Below are positions 47,166 to 56,392 of a stretch of 64,000 nt of DNA, one piece after another. Origin of the DNA: Streptomyces sp. 6-11-2 (GTDB taxonomy: Bacteria; Actinomycetota; Actinomycetes; Streptomycetales; Streptomycetaceae); the NCBI RefSeq assembly GCF_006540305.1, contig NZ_BJOR01000001.1, forward strand, positions 3,782,001 to 3,846,000. Direction: 5' to 3'. The translations under genes and the position numbers were made by a program. Under the pieces are notes generated by a model. The model worked only from the letters and a program-made list of their open reading frames with translations. It did no database searches and was not told the DNA's origin. The stretch's first letter is position 1. Each line of letters starts with the position of its first letter.

Positions 47166-48412
47166 GCGCACCGCGCAAGCGGCGGGCCGCCGTCACCGGC
47201 ATCGGTGTCGTCGCGCCCGGCGGCACGAGCACCGACACCTTCTGGAAGTCCACCCAGGAGGGCGTGAACGTCCTGGACCGCGTGACCCGTGAGGGCTGCG
47301 AGCACCTGCCGCTGAAGGTGGCCGGCGAGGTGCGGTCCTTCGAACCCTCGGCGGCGGTCGAGGAGCGCTACCTCGTCCAGACCGACCGTTTCACGCACTT
47401 CGCGATGGCCGCGGCCGACGCGGCCCTCCAGGACGCCCGGCTGGGGCAGGCCGACACCGACGCGGCCCCGTTCTCCGCGGGCGTGGTCACCGCGGCCGGG
47501 TCCGGCGGCGGCGAGTTCGGCCAGCGGGAGCTCCAGAAGCTGTGGAGCAAGGGCCGCCGGTATGTCGGCCCCTGGCAGTCCATCGCATGGTTCTACGCGG
47601 CCAGCACCGGCCAGATCTCCATCCGGCGCGGCTTCAAGGGCCCCTGCTCGGTGGTCGCCGCCGACGAGGCGGGCGGCCTGGACGCCCTCGCGCACGCGGC
47701 CCGTGCCGTCCAGCGCGGCACCGATGTGATCGTGGCCGGTTCGACGGAGGCGCCGCTGGCCCCGTACTCGATGGTCTGCCAGCTCGGTTACCGGGAGCTG
47801 AGCCCGGTGGCCGACCCGGCGCGCGCCTACCGCCCGTTCACCGAGGACGCCTGCGGGTTCGTGCCGGCCGAGGGCGGCGCGATGCTCGCCGTGGAGGCGG
47901 CCGACGCGGCCCGGGAGCGGGGCGTGCCCGTACGGGCCGTCCTGGCCGGACACGCGGCGACCTTCACCGGCGCCTCCCGCTGGGAGCTGTCGCGGGAGGG
48001 GCTGGCGGAGGCGATCCGGGGCGCGCTGACCGAGGCCGGGTGCGCGCCCGAGGAGGTCGACGTCGTCTTCGCCGACGCCCTCGGCGTCCCCGAGGCGGAC
48101 CGGGCCGAGGCGCTCGCCATCGCCGACGCGCTCGGCGCGCACGGCCGGCGCGTGCCGGTCACGGCACCCAAGACGGGCACCGGCCGGGCGTACTGCGCCG
48201 CTCCGGTGCTGGACGCGGCGGCGGCGGTCCTCGCGATGGAGCACGGCCTGATCCCGCCCACCCCGAACGTCTCCGACATCTGCCATGACCTCGACCTGGT
48301 GACCGGTCGTGCCCGTGCCGCCGAGGTGCGCACGGCGCTGGTCCTCAGCCGGGGGCTCATGGGCTCGAACTCGGCGCTGGTGCTGCGGCACGGTGCCGCC
48401 GAGGCCTCGTAG
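47162..48412 (+). CDS. Type II PKS ketosynthase beta (chain-length factor)
   Basis: A 416-aa KS-fold partner that lacks the nucleophile: where KS-alpha has Cys169, this protein has Glu169 in [16 protein letters not shown]. Antibiotic-type chain-length factors usually have Gln here, and the His residues are also not conserved. It sets chain length and helps malonyl decarboxylation. Coupled to KS-alpha by an ATGA overlap (47162-47165). Confidence 0.93.
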   Translation: MSAPRKRRAAVTGIGVVAPGGTSTDTFWKSTQEGVNVLDRVTREGCEHLPLKVAGEVRSFEPSAAVEERYLVQTDRFTHFAMAAADAALQDARLGQADTDAAPFSAGVVTAAGSGGGEFGQRELQKLWSKGRRYVGPWQSIAWFYAASTGQISIRRGFKGPCSVVAADEAGGLDALAHAARAVQRGTDVIVAGSTEAPLAPYSMVCQLGYRELSPVADPARAYRPFTEDACGFVPAEGGAMLAVEAADAARERGVPVRAVLAGHAATFTGASRWELSREGLAEAIRGALTEAGCAPEEVDVVFADALGVPEADRAEALAIADALGAHGRRVPVTAPKTGTGRAYCAAPVLDAAAAVLAMEHGLIPPTPNVSDICHDLDLVTGRARAAEVRTALVLSRGLMGSNSALVLRHGAAEAS

Positions 48413-48456
48413 CGAGGCAGCCACGATCAACCGGGAGCAACAAGGAGAGGAACCGC

Positions 48457-49199
<743 letters not shown>

Positions 49200-49218
49200 G
49201 CCGGACGGAGAGAGGACC

Positions 49219-49542
49219 GTGCACCAAGAACTGATCGTCGCCCGGATGGCCCCGGGTTCGGCCCCGGACATCGCCAGGATCTTCGAGGAGTCCGACCGGG
49301 GGGAGCTGCCGCACCTGGTCGGTGTCACCAGACGCAGCCTCTACCAGTTCGGCGATGTGTACATGCACCTGATCGATGCGGACCGGGACCCGGGACCCGC
49401 CATCGCCAAGGTGGCCGGCCACCCCGAGTTCCGGGGTATCAGCGAGCGGCTGTCGGCGTACGTCAGCGCCTACGACCCGCAGACCTGGCGCTCGCCGAAG
49501 GACGCGATGGCCCACCGCTTCTACCTGTGGGAGCGTGACTGA
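49219..49542 (+). CDS. TcmI-family polyketide cyclase (WhiE ORFVII-like)
   Basis: A 107-aa ABM-fold cyclase: VARMAPGSAPDIARIFEESDRGELPHLVGVTRRSLYQF is the TcmI start, and the family WxLP-type end is replaced by AHRFYLWER. It closes a late ring of the aromatic core. GTG start with GAGAGGA upstream. Last gene of the plus-strand operon before a strong terminator. Confidence 0.9.
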   Translation: MHQELIVARMAPGSAPDIARIFEESDRGELPHLVGVTRRSLYQFGDVYMHLIDADRDPGPAIAKVAGHPEFRGISERLSAYVSAYDPQTWRSPKDAMAHRFYLWERD

Positions 49543-49590
49543 GCCGCCAACCAGGCCACCTGACGCGCCGTCCGGTCCCTCACGGACGGC

Positions 49591-49634
49591 CACCGGCCGC
49601 CGGGCCCGCACTGTCGCGGGCCCGGCGGCCGGTG
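49591..49634. terminator. Terminator at the end of the pigment operon
   Basis: A perfect 19-bp stem, CACCGGCCGCCGGGCCCGC with its complement, around ACTGTC, between the convergent cyclase and methyltransferase genes. Confidence 0.88.
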
Positions 49635-49672
49635 TCCGAGGAGGTCGCGGCGGCGCCGCCGGTGGGGTCCGG

Positions 49673-50701
49673 TCAAGTGGGCACCGTGCAGTCGAAGGCG
49701 TGCAGGTAGGGGTTGACCGGACTGATGTCGTCGATGACCAGGCCGGCCGCCTTCAGCCGGCCGGCCATGCTGGCGCTGGTGTGCTTGGCACCGCCGACGT
49801 TCAGCAGCAGGAGCAGGTCCATGGCGGTGCTGAACCGCATCGAGGGGGTGTCGTCGACGAGGTTCTCGATGACCACGACCCGCGCCCCGGGCCCGCCCGC
49901 CTCGATGACGTTGCGCAGGCAGCGGGCGGTGGAGTCGTCGTCCCACTCCAGGATGTTCTTGATGATGTAGGCGTCGGCCCTGACCGGGATGGCCTCGCGG
50001 CAGTCGCCGGGCACGATCCGCACCCGGTCCGCCAGCGAGCCGCCCGCGCGCAGCCGGGGGTCGGCGTTGTCCACCACCTGCGGCAGGTCCAGCAGGGTGC
50101 CGTGCATGTGCGGGTACTTCTCCAGCAGGCTCGCCACCACGTGCCCCTGCCCGCCGCCGATGTCGGCGACCGAGGAGGCGCCGGACAGGTCGAGGAGCGC
50201 GGCGACGTCCCGCGCGGACTGCTTGCTGGAGGTCGTCATGGCCCGGTTGAAGACGTCCGCCGACTCGGGGGCGTCCTCGTTGAGGTGGACGAAGAACTCC
50301 TTGCCGTACAGGTCCTCCACCACGTTGCGGCCGGCGCGCACCGCCTCGTCCAGTTTCGGCCAGGCGTCCCAGGTCCACGGCTCGGTGCACCACAGGGTGA
50401 TGTAGCGCAGGCTGCCCGGGTCGTCCTCACGCAGCAGCCGGGACATGTCGGTGTGCGTGAACGTTCCGTCGGGCTGCTCGGTGAAGACCCCGTAGCAGGT
50501 CAGCGCCCGCAGCAGCCGGCGCAGCGGCTTCGGTTCGGTCTTCACGGCGGCCGCGAGGTCCTCCACGGCCATGGGCGCGTCCCCGAGCGCGTCGGCCACA
50601 CCGAGCCGGGCGGCCGCGCGGAGGGCGGCGGCGCACGCCGCCCCGAACGCGAGTTCCCTGAGCCGCATGGACGGCGGTGGGGCGGACTGAGCGGTCGTCA
50701 T
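49673..50701 (-). CDS. SAM-dependent O-methyltransferase beside the pigment cluster
   Basis: A 342-aa small-molecule O-methyltransferase. An N-terminal winged-helix dimerisation domain (about 10-95) precedes the AdoMet domain with VADIGGGQGHVVASLLEKYP, LLDLPQVV, and ILEWDDDSTARCLRN, where the catalytic His of the plant-type family is replaced. It resembles the enzymes that methylate aromatic polyketides (TcmN/DmpM type). Convergent with the pigment operon and not part of the classical whiE set. Confidence 0.87.
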   Translation of the reverse strand: MTTAQSAPPPSMRLRELAFGAACAAALRAAARLGVADALGDAPMAVEDLAAAVKTEPKPLRRLLRALTCYGVFTEQPDGTFTHTDMSRLLREDDPGSLRYITLWCTEPWTWDAWPKLDEAVRAGRNVVEDLYGKEFFVHLNEDAPESADVFNRAMTTSSKQSARDVAALLDLSGASSVADIGGGQGHVVASLLEKYPHMHGTLLDLPQVVDNADPRLRAGGSLADRVRIVPGDCREAIPVRADAYIIKNILEWDDDSTARCLRNVIEAGGPGARVVVIENLVDDTPSMRFSTAMDLLLLLNVGGAKHTSASMAGRLKAAGLVIDDISPVNPYLHAFDCTVPT

Positions 50702-50753
50702 GTGCCGCCTTCCTTCCTTCTCGGTCCCGTGGGTTCCACGAGTGACCACGGCC

Positions 50754-51815
50754 TCAGCACAGTCCTGCAGGCTTGGAGACCCCGCAGGAGTTCTCTGCGA
50801 AGGTGTTGTGGTGCGTGGCGCTCTCCTGGTTGACCAGGTCCGCCGGGGAGTTGCCGTCGAGCACGTTCCGGCTCACCCGGTTCCGCTCGCCGGCCGCGCC
50901 GACGAAGCTCTTGAACAGCACGATGCCGCCGGAGAAGGGGGACCTGCCCGAGTTGCCGACGACGAGGTTGCGGAACACGTCGGTCCGCTCGGCGCCGGTC
51001 AGGACGATGCCGGAGCCCTGGAGGAAGGGCAGCCGGGCGGTCGCCGGGCAGAACCTGTTGTTCTGCGCGACCCGGTTGTCGCGCACGGTCAGCGCGCCGG
51101 CCCGCGGCTTGTTCTCGTCGCCGACGACGAACACGCCCGCGCAGTTGCCGGAGACGTCGTTGCCCGTGACGGTGAGGTCGCGCAGCCGGCGGACGGTGAC
51201 GCCGATCCGGTTGCCCTCCAGCCGGTTGCGGGCGATCAGCGTTCCACCGGTGTCGGCGGCGCCCTGCTCGGCGGTGACCGTGTTGGCCAGGAAGAGTCCC
51301 GCGTCGCCGTTGCCCCGGGCGATGTTGCTCCGGTACTCGCTGCGTACGGACCGCTCCTCGGCGATGCCCCACATCCCGTTCTTCTCGGCGGTCACCTGCC
51401 GCACCGTCAGCCCGTCGGTGCCCACGGCCATCAGACCGGCGTGGGAGAAACCGGTCAGGGTCAGACGGGAGACGGTGACACCTTTCAGGCGCTTGCCCTT
51501 GGCCCCCACCACGCAGATGCCGTTGCCCCGCTTGCCGCAGGCGCTCGCGGGCTTGCGGCCGCCCGGTTCCAGGACGGTGCCGCGGCCCGTGCCGCGCAGG
51601 GTCAGACCGGGTGTCGTCACCTTGACGCTCTCGTGGTAGACGCCGGACAGCACCAGCACGGTGTCACCCTGCTTCGCGGAGTCCACCGCCCGCTGGATCG
51701 ACTGGCCCGGATGCACCAGGTGCGTCCTGGGCGCCAGGACCGGCGGGGCGGCGGCGATGCCCGAGCCGACCAGCGCGGTGGCGCTCAGGATCAGAGCGAT
51801 ATGGCGTTTCGTCAT
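50754..51815 (-). CDS. Secreted right-handed beta-helix (NosD/pectate-lyase-like) protein
   Basis: A 353-aa exported protein: signal peptide (HIALILSATALVGSGIAA), then HPGQSIQRAVDSAKQGDTVLVLSGVYHESVKV, the standard entry of NosD-like parallel beta-helices, and about ten coils of NxI/NxV repeats (RNRLEGNRIGVTVRRL, GNDVSGNCAGVFVVGD). No catalytic carbohydrate-lyase residues can be singled out. It lies 52 bp upstream of the O-methyltransferase on the same strand, so they may share a transcript. Confidence 0.82.
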   Translation of the reverse strand: MTKRHIALILSATALVGSGIAAAPPVLAPRTHLVHPGQSIQRAVDSAKQGDTVLVLSGVYHESVKVTTPGLTLRGTGRGTVLEPGGRKPASACGKRGNGICVVGAKGKRLKGVTVSRLTLTGFSHAGLMAVGTDGLTVRQVTAEKNGMWGIAEERSVRSEYRSNIARGNGDAGLFLANTVTAEQGAADTGGTLIARNRLEGNRIGVTVRRLRDLTVTGNDVSGNCAGVFVVGDENKPRAGALTVRDNRVAQNNRFCPATARLPFLQGSGIVLTGAERTDVFRNLVVGNSGRSPFSGGIVLFKSFVGAAGERNRVSRNVLDGNSPADLVNQESATHHNTFAENSCGVSKPAGLC

Positions 51816-51905
51816 ATTCTGTACCGTATGGCCTGATAGTCGGCTGGAACGCCCGATGGGCCGTCCGGCGGCGTGTCACCGGCGCGGGGTGCGGTCCGGC
51901 GGCGG

Positions 51906-52796
51906 TCACCGGCGCAGGGCGCGGCCGATCCACAGCTGTTCGGGGGACAGGGGGCGGCCGTCCTCCAGGTCCCACAGCGCGTTCTGCAGCACACGGCCGA
52001 GAGTCCAGGCACGGGCCCGGTCCCGGTCGAGATCCAGCGCCCCGGTCATGGCCTCGAAGCGCCGGACGACCTCGCCGGGCTCGAAGCGGTTGGACAGCGC
52101 CGGGAGCAGTTCGAAGCCGGGATCCCCGGCGAGCGGCTTGGGGTCGATGGCCAGCCAGGGCTCGCGGTCGGCGCCGAGGACGTTGTCGTAGTGCAGGTCC
52201 CAGTGCAGCAGCCGGTCGCCGCTCTCGCCGGCGACCTCGCGCACGGCGGCGGCGCAGTCCGCGAGCAGCCGGCGGTCGTCCCCGTCGGGCAGCCGCCGCA
52301 ACGACCGCGGGGTCCGTTCCAGCAGGTCCCCCGCGATGTCACCCAGCCGCCGTATCCCCGCCGGGGCCGGTACGGAGGTCAGGCGGGCCAGCAGGCCGGC
52401 GATCACCAGGACGGCCTCACGGGTGTCCGGCAGGCGCGACAGCGGGCGGGCGGAGTCGAGCCGTTCCAGCAGCAGCGTGCCGGTCGGCTCGTCGTGCTCC
52501 AGCAGCCGTACGGCCCCCGCGCCGCCCCACACCCGCAGCGCCGGAGCCTCTCCCGCACTCTCCTCGTCGGGCAGTTGGAGCTTCAGGGCGGCGGGCAGGC
52601 GGTCGGCGCGGACGACCGGAAGGACCAGCGCGCAGACGCCGTGCATCGCCGGCCCGTCGATCCGCAGCCGCCACCGGTCGAGGAAGCCGGCCACCCGCCG
52701 GGGCAGACCGGCGACGAACGCGCGGCCCGCCGCCCCGTTGAATTTCTCCTGGGAAGCGGCCAGCGCGCCGGGCACCTCGATCACTCTGACGACCAT
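51906..52796 (-). CDS. Aminoglycoside/streptomycin phosphotransferase-family kinase (APH(6)-like)
   Basis: A 296-aa kinase-fold protein with the APH catalytic loop LLHWDLHYDNVLG (HWDLHxxN) and the metal motif WLAIDPKPLAGDPGFEL (IDPK), which is typical of APH(6)/hydroxyurea phosphotransferase members. The substrate is unknown; many chromosomal members are not resistance genes. The ATG at 52796 is 10 bp from the divergent start of the rhomboid-like gene, leaving no room for a normal leader on either side. Confidence 0.85.
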   Translation of the reverse strand: MVVRVIEVPGALAASQEKFNGAAGRAFVAGLPRRVAGFLDRWRLRIDGPAMHGVCALVLPVVRADRLPAALKLQLPDEESAGEAPALRVWGGAGAVRLLEHDEPTGTLLLERLDSARPLSRLPDTREAVLVIAGLLARLTSVPAPAGIRRLGDIAGDLLERTPRSLRRLPDGDDRRLLADCAAAVREVAGESGDRLLHWDLHYDNVLGADREPWLAIDPKPLAGDPGFELLPALSNRFEPGEVVRRFEAMTGALDLDRDRARAWTLGRVLQNALWDLEDGRPLSPEQLWIGRALRR

Positions 52797-52806
52797 ACTT
52801 GCGCGT

Positions 52807-53472
52807 GTGAGCTGGGTCATGTGGATGCGGCGTGGGCTTCGGGCGGCGAAGGCGTACGTCCGCAGCGCTCCGGGGACGTACGTCTGGCTGCTGATCCTGT
52901 TCCTGACCACCGTCGCCCTGCACCACATGTCGCCGAAGTTCGAGCAGCACTTCCTGTTGCACCGCTCGACGAACCTGCGCGAGCTGTCGAACGACCCGGT
53001 GCGGGTGCTCTTCTCCAGCGCCATGTGGATCGACAGCGGCCACTGGCTGCCGTACGCGGTCCTCTACACGGTCTTCCACGCCCAGGCCGAGCGCTGGCTG
53101 GGCACCCTGCGCTGGCTGCTGGTGTGCGTGACCGCGCACGTGCTGGCCACGCTGATCAGCGAGGGCGCCGTGCTGTGGGCGATCCAGCGGCACGTGGTGC
53201 CGGAGTCGGCCGTCAACACTCTGGACGTCGGGGTGAGTTACGCGCTGGCCGGGGTGATGGGGGTGCTGACGTACCGGATCGCTCCGCCCTGGCGGTACCT
53301 GTACCTGGCCGCCGTCCTCGCCTTCTACGCCGTGTCGCTGGTGACCCGGCACACCTTCACCGATCTGGGGCACTTCACCGCCGTCCTGATCGGCCTGGGC
53401 TGCTGTCCGCTGACCAGGGGCCGGGGAGAGCCGTGGAACCCGAGGAAGGCGCTGTTCGCCCTGAGGCGTTAG
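52807..53472 (+). CDS. Rhomboid-like membrane protein
   Basis: A 221-aa protein with six likely membrane segments. It has a Ser in DVGVSYALAGVMGVLTYRI and a His in TFTDLGHFTAVLIGLG, the places of the rhomboid catalytic pair, but the usual GxSG is GVSY. It belongs to the actinobacterial rhomboid-like group whose protease activity is unproven. GTG at 52807 is used; ATG at 52819 is equally possible. No ribosome site, so probably leaderless. Confidence 0.75.
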   Translation: MSWVMWMRRGLRAAKAYVRSAPGTYVWLLILFLTTVALHHMSPKFEQHFLLHRSTNLRELSNDPVRVLFSSAMWIDSGHWLPYAVLYTVFHAQAERWLGTLRWLLVCVTAHVLATLISEGAVLWAIQRHVVPESAVNTLDVGVSYALAGVMGVLTYRIAPPWRYLYLAAVLAFYAVSLVTRHTFTDLGHFTAVLIGLGCCPLTRGRGEPWNPRKALFALRR

Positions 53473-53497
53473 CGCCCGGCCCCAGGGCTCCCGCGCC

Positions 53498-54997
53498 TCA
53501 TGCCACTGGTTCCGTCACGGGCGCCTTTGCCGGGGCCCCGTGCTCGGGGGCCCTGCCCGTCACCATCAGGCCCGCGATCAGACCGGCCACCAGCATGATG
53601 GCGGCCGCCCACCAGATGGCGACCGTGTAGCCGTGGACGATGCCCTCCGGCACCACCCGGGCCCGGTCCGCCGGGCCGCGCAGATGGGCGGTGACGTAGG
53701 CGGCGCCGCTGGTCGTGGCGACCGTGTTGAGCAGGGCGGTGCCGATGGAACCGCCGACCTGCTGCGAGGTGTTCACGGTCGCGGAGGTCACCCCCGAGTC
53801 CTGCGGGGCGACGCCCGCGGTGGCGGTGGCGAACACGGGCATGAAGGTCAGGCCCATGCCGAGGCCCATCAGGACCAGGGCGGGCAGCACCTCGCTCGGG
53901 TAGCGCGAGTCGACCGTGAGCCGGGTCAGGAGCAGCAGCCCGCCCGCGGCCAGGAGCATCCCGGGGACCATGAGCACGCGCGGCGCCACGTGCCGCAGCA
54001 GCCGGGCCGAGATCTGCGTCGAGCCGGTGATGATCGCGGCGGTCAGCGGAAGGAAGGCGAGACCGGTCCGCAACGGCGAGTAGCCGAGGATCTCCTGGAG
54101 GTAGTACGTCATGAACAGGAACAGCCCGAACATGCCGATCACGGCCAGCAGCATGGTCAGAAGGCAGCCCGCCCGGTTGCGATCCCGCAGGACGTGCAGC
54201 GGCAGCAGCGGCACCGGCGCCCGGCTCTGCCACCACACGAACGTCAGGAGCAGCGCCGCACCGAGGGCGAACAGGCTCAGCACCAGCGGATCGGTCCAGC
54301 CGCGCGGCTGGGCCTCGCTGACCCCGTAGACGACGGAGACCAGCCCGCCGCAGCCCAGCACCGCCCCGGGCAGGTCCAGCCGGGCGTCCGCCCGGCCCGG
54401 CCTGTCGCGCAGCAGGGTCAGGGCGCCGAGGACCGTGACGACGGCGATGGGCACGTTGACGTAGAGGCACCAGCGCCAGTTCAGGAACTCCGTCAGCACG
54501 CCGCCGACGATGAAGCCGATCGCCGAGCCGCTGCCCGCCAGGGCGCCGTAGACGCCGAACGCCTTCCCGCGCTCCCTGGGGTGGGTGAAGGTCGTGGTCA
54601 GCAGGCTGAGCGTGGAGGGGGTGAGGACGGCGGCGAAGGCGCCCTGAAGGGCGCGGGCGCCGTAGAGCATGCCCGCGGAGGTGGCCGCGCCGCCGAACGC
54701 GGAGGCGGCGGCGAACCCGGCCAGCCCGACGACGAACGTCCGCTTGCGTCCCACCAGGTCGGCGATCCGCCCGCCCAGCAGGAGCAGCCCGCCGAAGCCG
54801 AGGGAGTAGGCGGTGATGACCCACTGCCGGTTGCCGTCGGACATGTGCAGGGCGTGCTGAGCGGAGGGGAGCGCGATGTTCACGATCGTCGCGTCCAGGA
54901 CCACCATCAACTGCGCGAGCGCGATGACGACCAGTGCCCACCAGCGGTGCCGGTCGGTCTCCTGGGACGAGGATTCACCTGGACGGGCGACGCTCAC
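53498..54997 (-). CDS. MFS drug:proton antiporter, DHA2 (EmrB/QacA) family
   Basis: A 499-aa transporter with 14 predicted segments. Diagnostic motifs: LDATIVNIALPSAQ (motif D1), GGRIADLVGRKRTFV (motif A), GARALQGAFAAVLTPS (motif B), and GSAIGFIVGGVLTEFLNWRW (motif C). Exports lipophilic drugs or secondary metabolites and may export a neighbouring product. GTG at 54997 avoids about 40 implausible upstream residues; the ribosome site is weak. Confidence 0.88.
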   Translation of the reverse strand: MSVARPGESSSQETDRHRWWALVVIALAQLMVVLDATIVNIALPSAQHALHMSDGNRQWVITAYSLGFGGLLLLGGRIADLVGRKRTFVVGLAGFAAASAFGGAATSAGMLYGARALQGAFAAVLTPSTLSLLTTTFTHPRERGKAFGVYGALAGSGSAIGFIVGGVLTEFLNWRWCLYVNVPIAVVTVLGALTLLRDRPGRADARLDLPGAVLGCGGLVSVVYGVSEAQPRGWTDPLVLSLFALGAALLLTFVWWQSRAPVPLLPLHVLRDRNRAGCLLTMLLAVIGMFGLFLFMTYYLQEILGYSPLRTGLAFLPLTAAIITGSTQISARLLRHVAPRVLMVPGMLLAAGGLLLLTRLTVDSRYPSEVLPALVLMGLGMGLTFMPVFATATAGVAPQDSGVTSATVNTSQQVGGSIGTALLNTVATTSGAAYVTAHLRGPADRARVVPEGIVHGYTVAIWWAAAIMLVAGLIAGLMVTGRAPEHGAPAKAPVTEPVA

Positions 54998-55112
54998 CTG
55001 GCCAGAAGACCATGAATCGGGAGGTATCGCATCCTGCGTGTACGCAGGGCGCCTCGCGGTCGGGGGAGGGGATCGAGAGGGGATTGTCAGTGGCGGGGTG
55101 CAGCATGGGGGC

Positions 55113-55790
55113 ATGGTGAGCGGAACGAGCGGCAGGGCCGGTGTGAAGGGCGCGCGGCGGCCCGAGGTGCGGTTGCCGGCGCTGGAGGCGTACGGCGGCG
55201 GGGGACTGGCGCCGGACGGGGACTACGACGGGCTGGAGTTCCGGGAGGAGGACCTGGCCGGGCAGGACGGGGCGGGGGCCCGGTTCCTGGACTGCGCGCT
55301 CAGAGGCTGCGCGCTGGACGACGCGTCGCTGCGGCACGCCCGCTTCCTGGACTCGGTCCTCACCGGCATACGGGGTGTCGGCACCGACCTCGCCGAGGCG
55401 ACCCTGCGTGATGTGGAGGTGGTCGACGCCCGCCTCGGCGGTGTGCAGTGCCACGGTGCGGTCCTGGAGCGCGTGTGGATCCGCGGCGGCAAGATCGACT
55501 ACCTGAACCTGCGCAAGGCTCGGCTGCGGGACGTCGTCTTCGAGGGCTGCGTCCTCGTCGAGCCGGACTTCGGGGGCGCCCGGCTGGAGCGGGTGGAGTT
55601 CGTGGACTGCGTGGTCAAGGGCGTCGACTTCAGCGCGGCGACGCTCTCGGACGTGGACCTGCGGGGTGCCGTGTCCCTGGAGATCGCGCGCGGGCTGGAC
55701 CGGCTGGCGGGCGCGGTGATCAGCACCGGTCAGCTCCTGGACCTGGCGCCGGTGCTGGCGGCGGAGCTGGGGATCAGGGTGGAGGGGTGA
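55113..55790 (+). CDS. Pentapeptide-repeat protein
   Basis: A 225-aa protein built from A(D/N)LXX-type coils: FLDCALRGCALDDASLRHARFLDSVL-type units run from about residue 45 to 195 with a hydrophobic centre every fifth residue. Such right-handed quadrilateral helices can mimic DNA (MfpA/Qnr) and protect gyrase, but most are uncharacterised. Here the repeats are irregular. Divergent from the DHA2 pump with 115 bp between. ATG 55113 or the adjacent GTG could be the start. Confidence 0.82.
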   Translation: MVSGTSGRAGVKGARRPEVRLPALEAYGGGGLAPDGDYDGLEFREEDLAGQDGAGARFLDCALRGCALDDASLRHARFLDSVLTGIRGVGTDLAEATLRDVEVVDARLGGVQCHGAVLERVWIRGGKIDYLNLRKARLRDVVFEGCVLVEPDFGGARLERVEFVDCVVKGVDFSAATLSDVDLRGAVSLEIARGLDRLAGAVISTGQLLDLAPVLAAELGIRVEG

Positions 55791-55851
55791 GGGGACTGAA
55801 AGGCCGGAAAGGTCGGAAAGGGCAGAAAGGGGATTCCGGCTGGGAGGGGGC

Positions 55852-56352
55852 TCAGGTGACGCGGGGGTAACGGGCCTGGAGGGTCCAGATCGCCGGGTTC
55901 TCCGCCAGGTCCTCGTGCAGGTCGCACAGGTCGGCGACGAGGTCGTGCAGGAAGTCACGGGCCTCGCGGCGCAGCGCCGAGTGCGAGAAGGTCAGCGGGG
56001 ACTCCTCCACGGGCATCCAGTCGGACTCGATGTCGACCCAGCCGAAGCGGCGCTCGAAGAGCATGCGGTCCGTGGACTCGGTGAAGTCCAGCTCCGCCCG
56101 CTGCGGACGGGAGGCGCGGGAGCCGGCCGGGTCCCGGTCCAGCCGCTCGACGATGTCGCACAGGGCCCAGGCGAAGTCGAGCACGGGCACCCAGCCCCAG
56201 GCCGTGGCCAGTTCGCGGTCCGACTCGGTGTCGGCCAGGTAGACGTCGCCGCAGAACAGGTCGTGCCGCAGCGCCCGCACGTCCGCGCGGCGGTAGTCCG
56301 TCTGCGGCGGGTCGGGGAAGCGGTTGGAGAGGGCGTAACCGATGTCGAGCAC
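55852..56352 (-). CDS. Conserved hypothetical protein
   Basis: A 166-aa acidic cytoplasmic protein with many Trp and Asp (AWGWVPVLDFAWALCDIVERLD, ELDFTESTDRMLFERRFGW). I recall close relatives in many streptomycetes, none with a known function. GTG at 56352 is the last start that leaves room for the divergent M1 peptidase promoter, 40 bp. No domain identified. Confidence 0.7.
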   Translation of the reverse strand: MLDIGYALSNRFPDPPQTDYRRADVRALRHDLFCGDVYLADTESDRELATAWGWVPVLDFAWALCDIVERLDRDPAGSRASRPQRAELDFTESTDRMLFERRFGWVDIESDWMPVEESPLTFSHSALRREARDFLHDLVADLCDLHEDLAENPAIWTLQARYPRVT

Positions 56353-56392
56353 GTAGGCGATGGTGTCATGTGCCCCGCATAGGATCGCGCGC

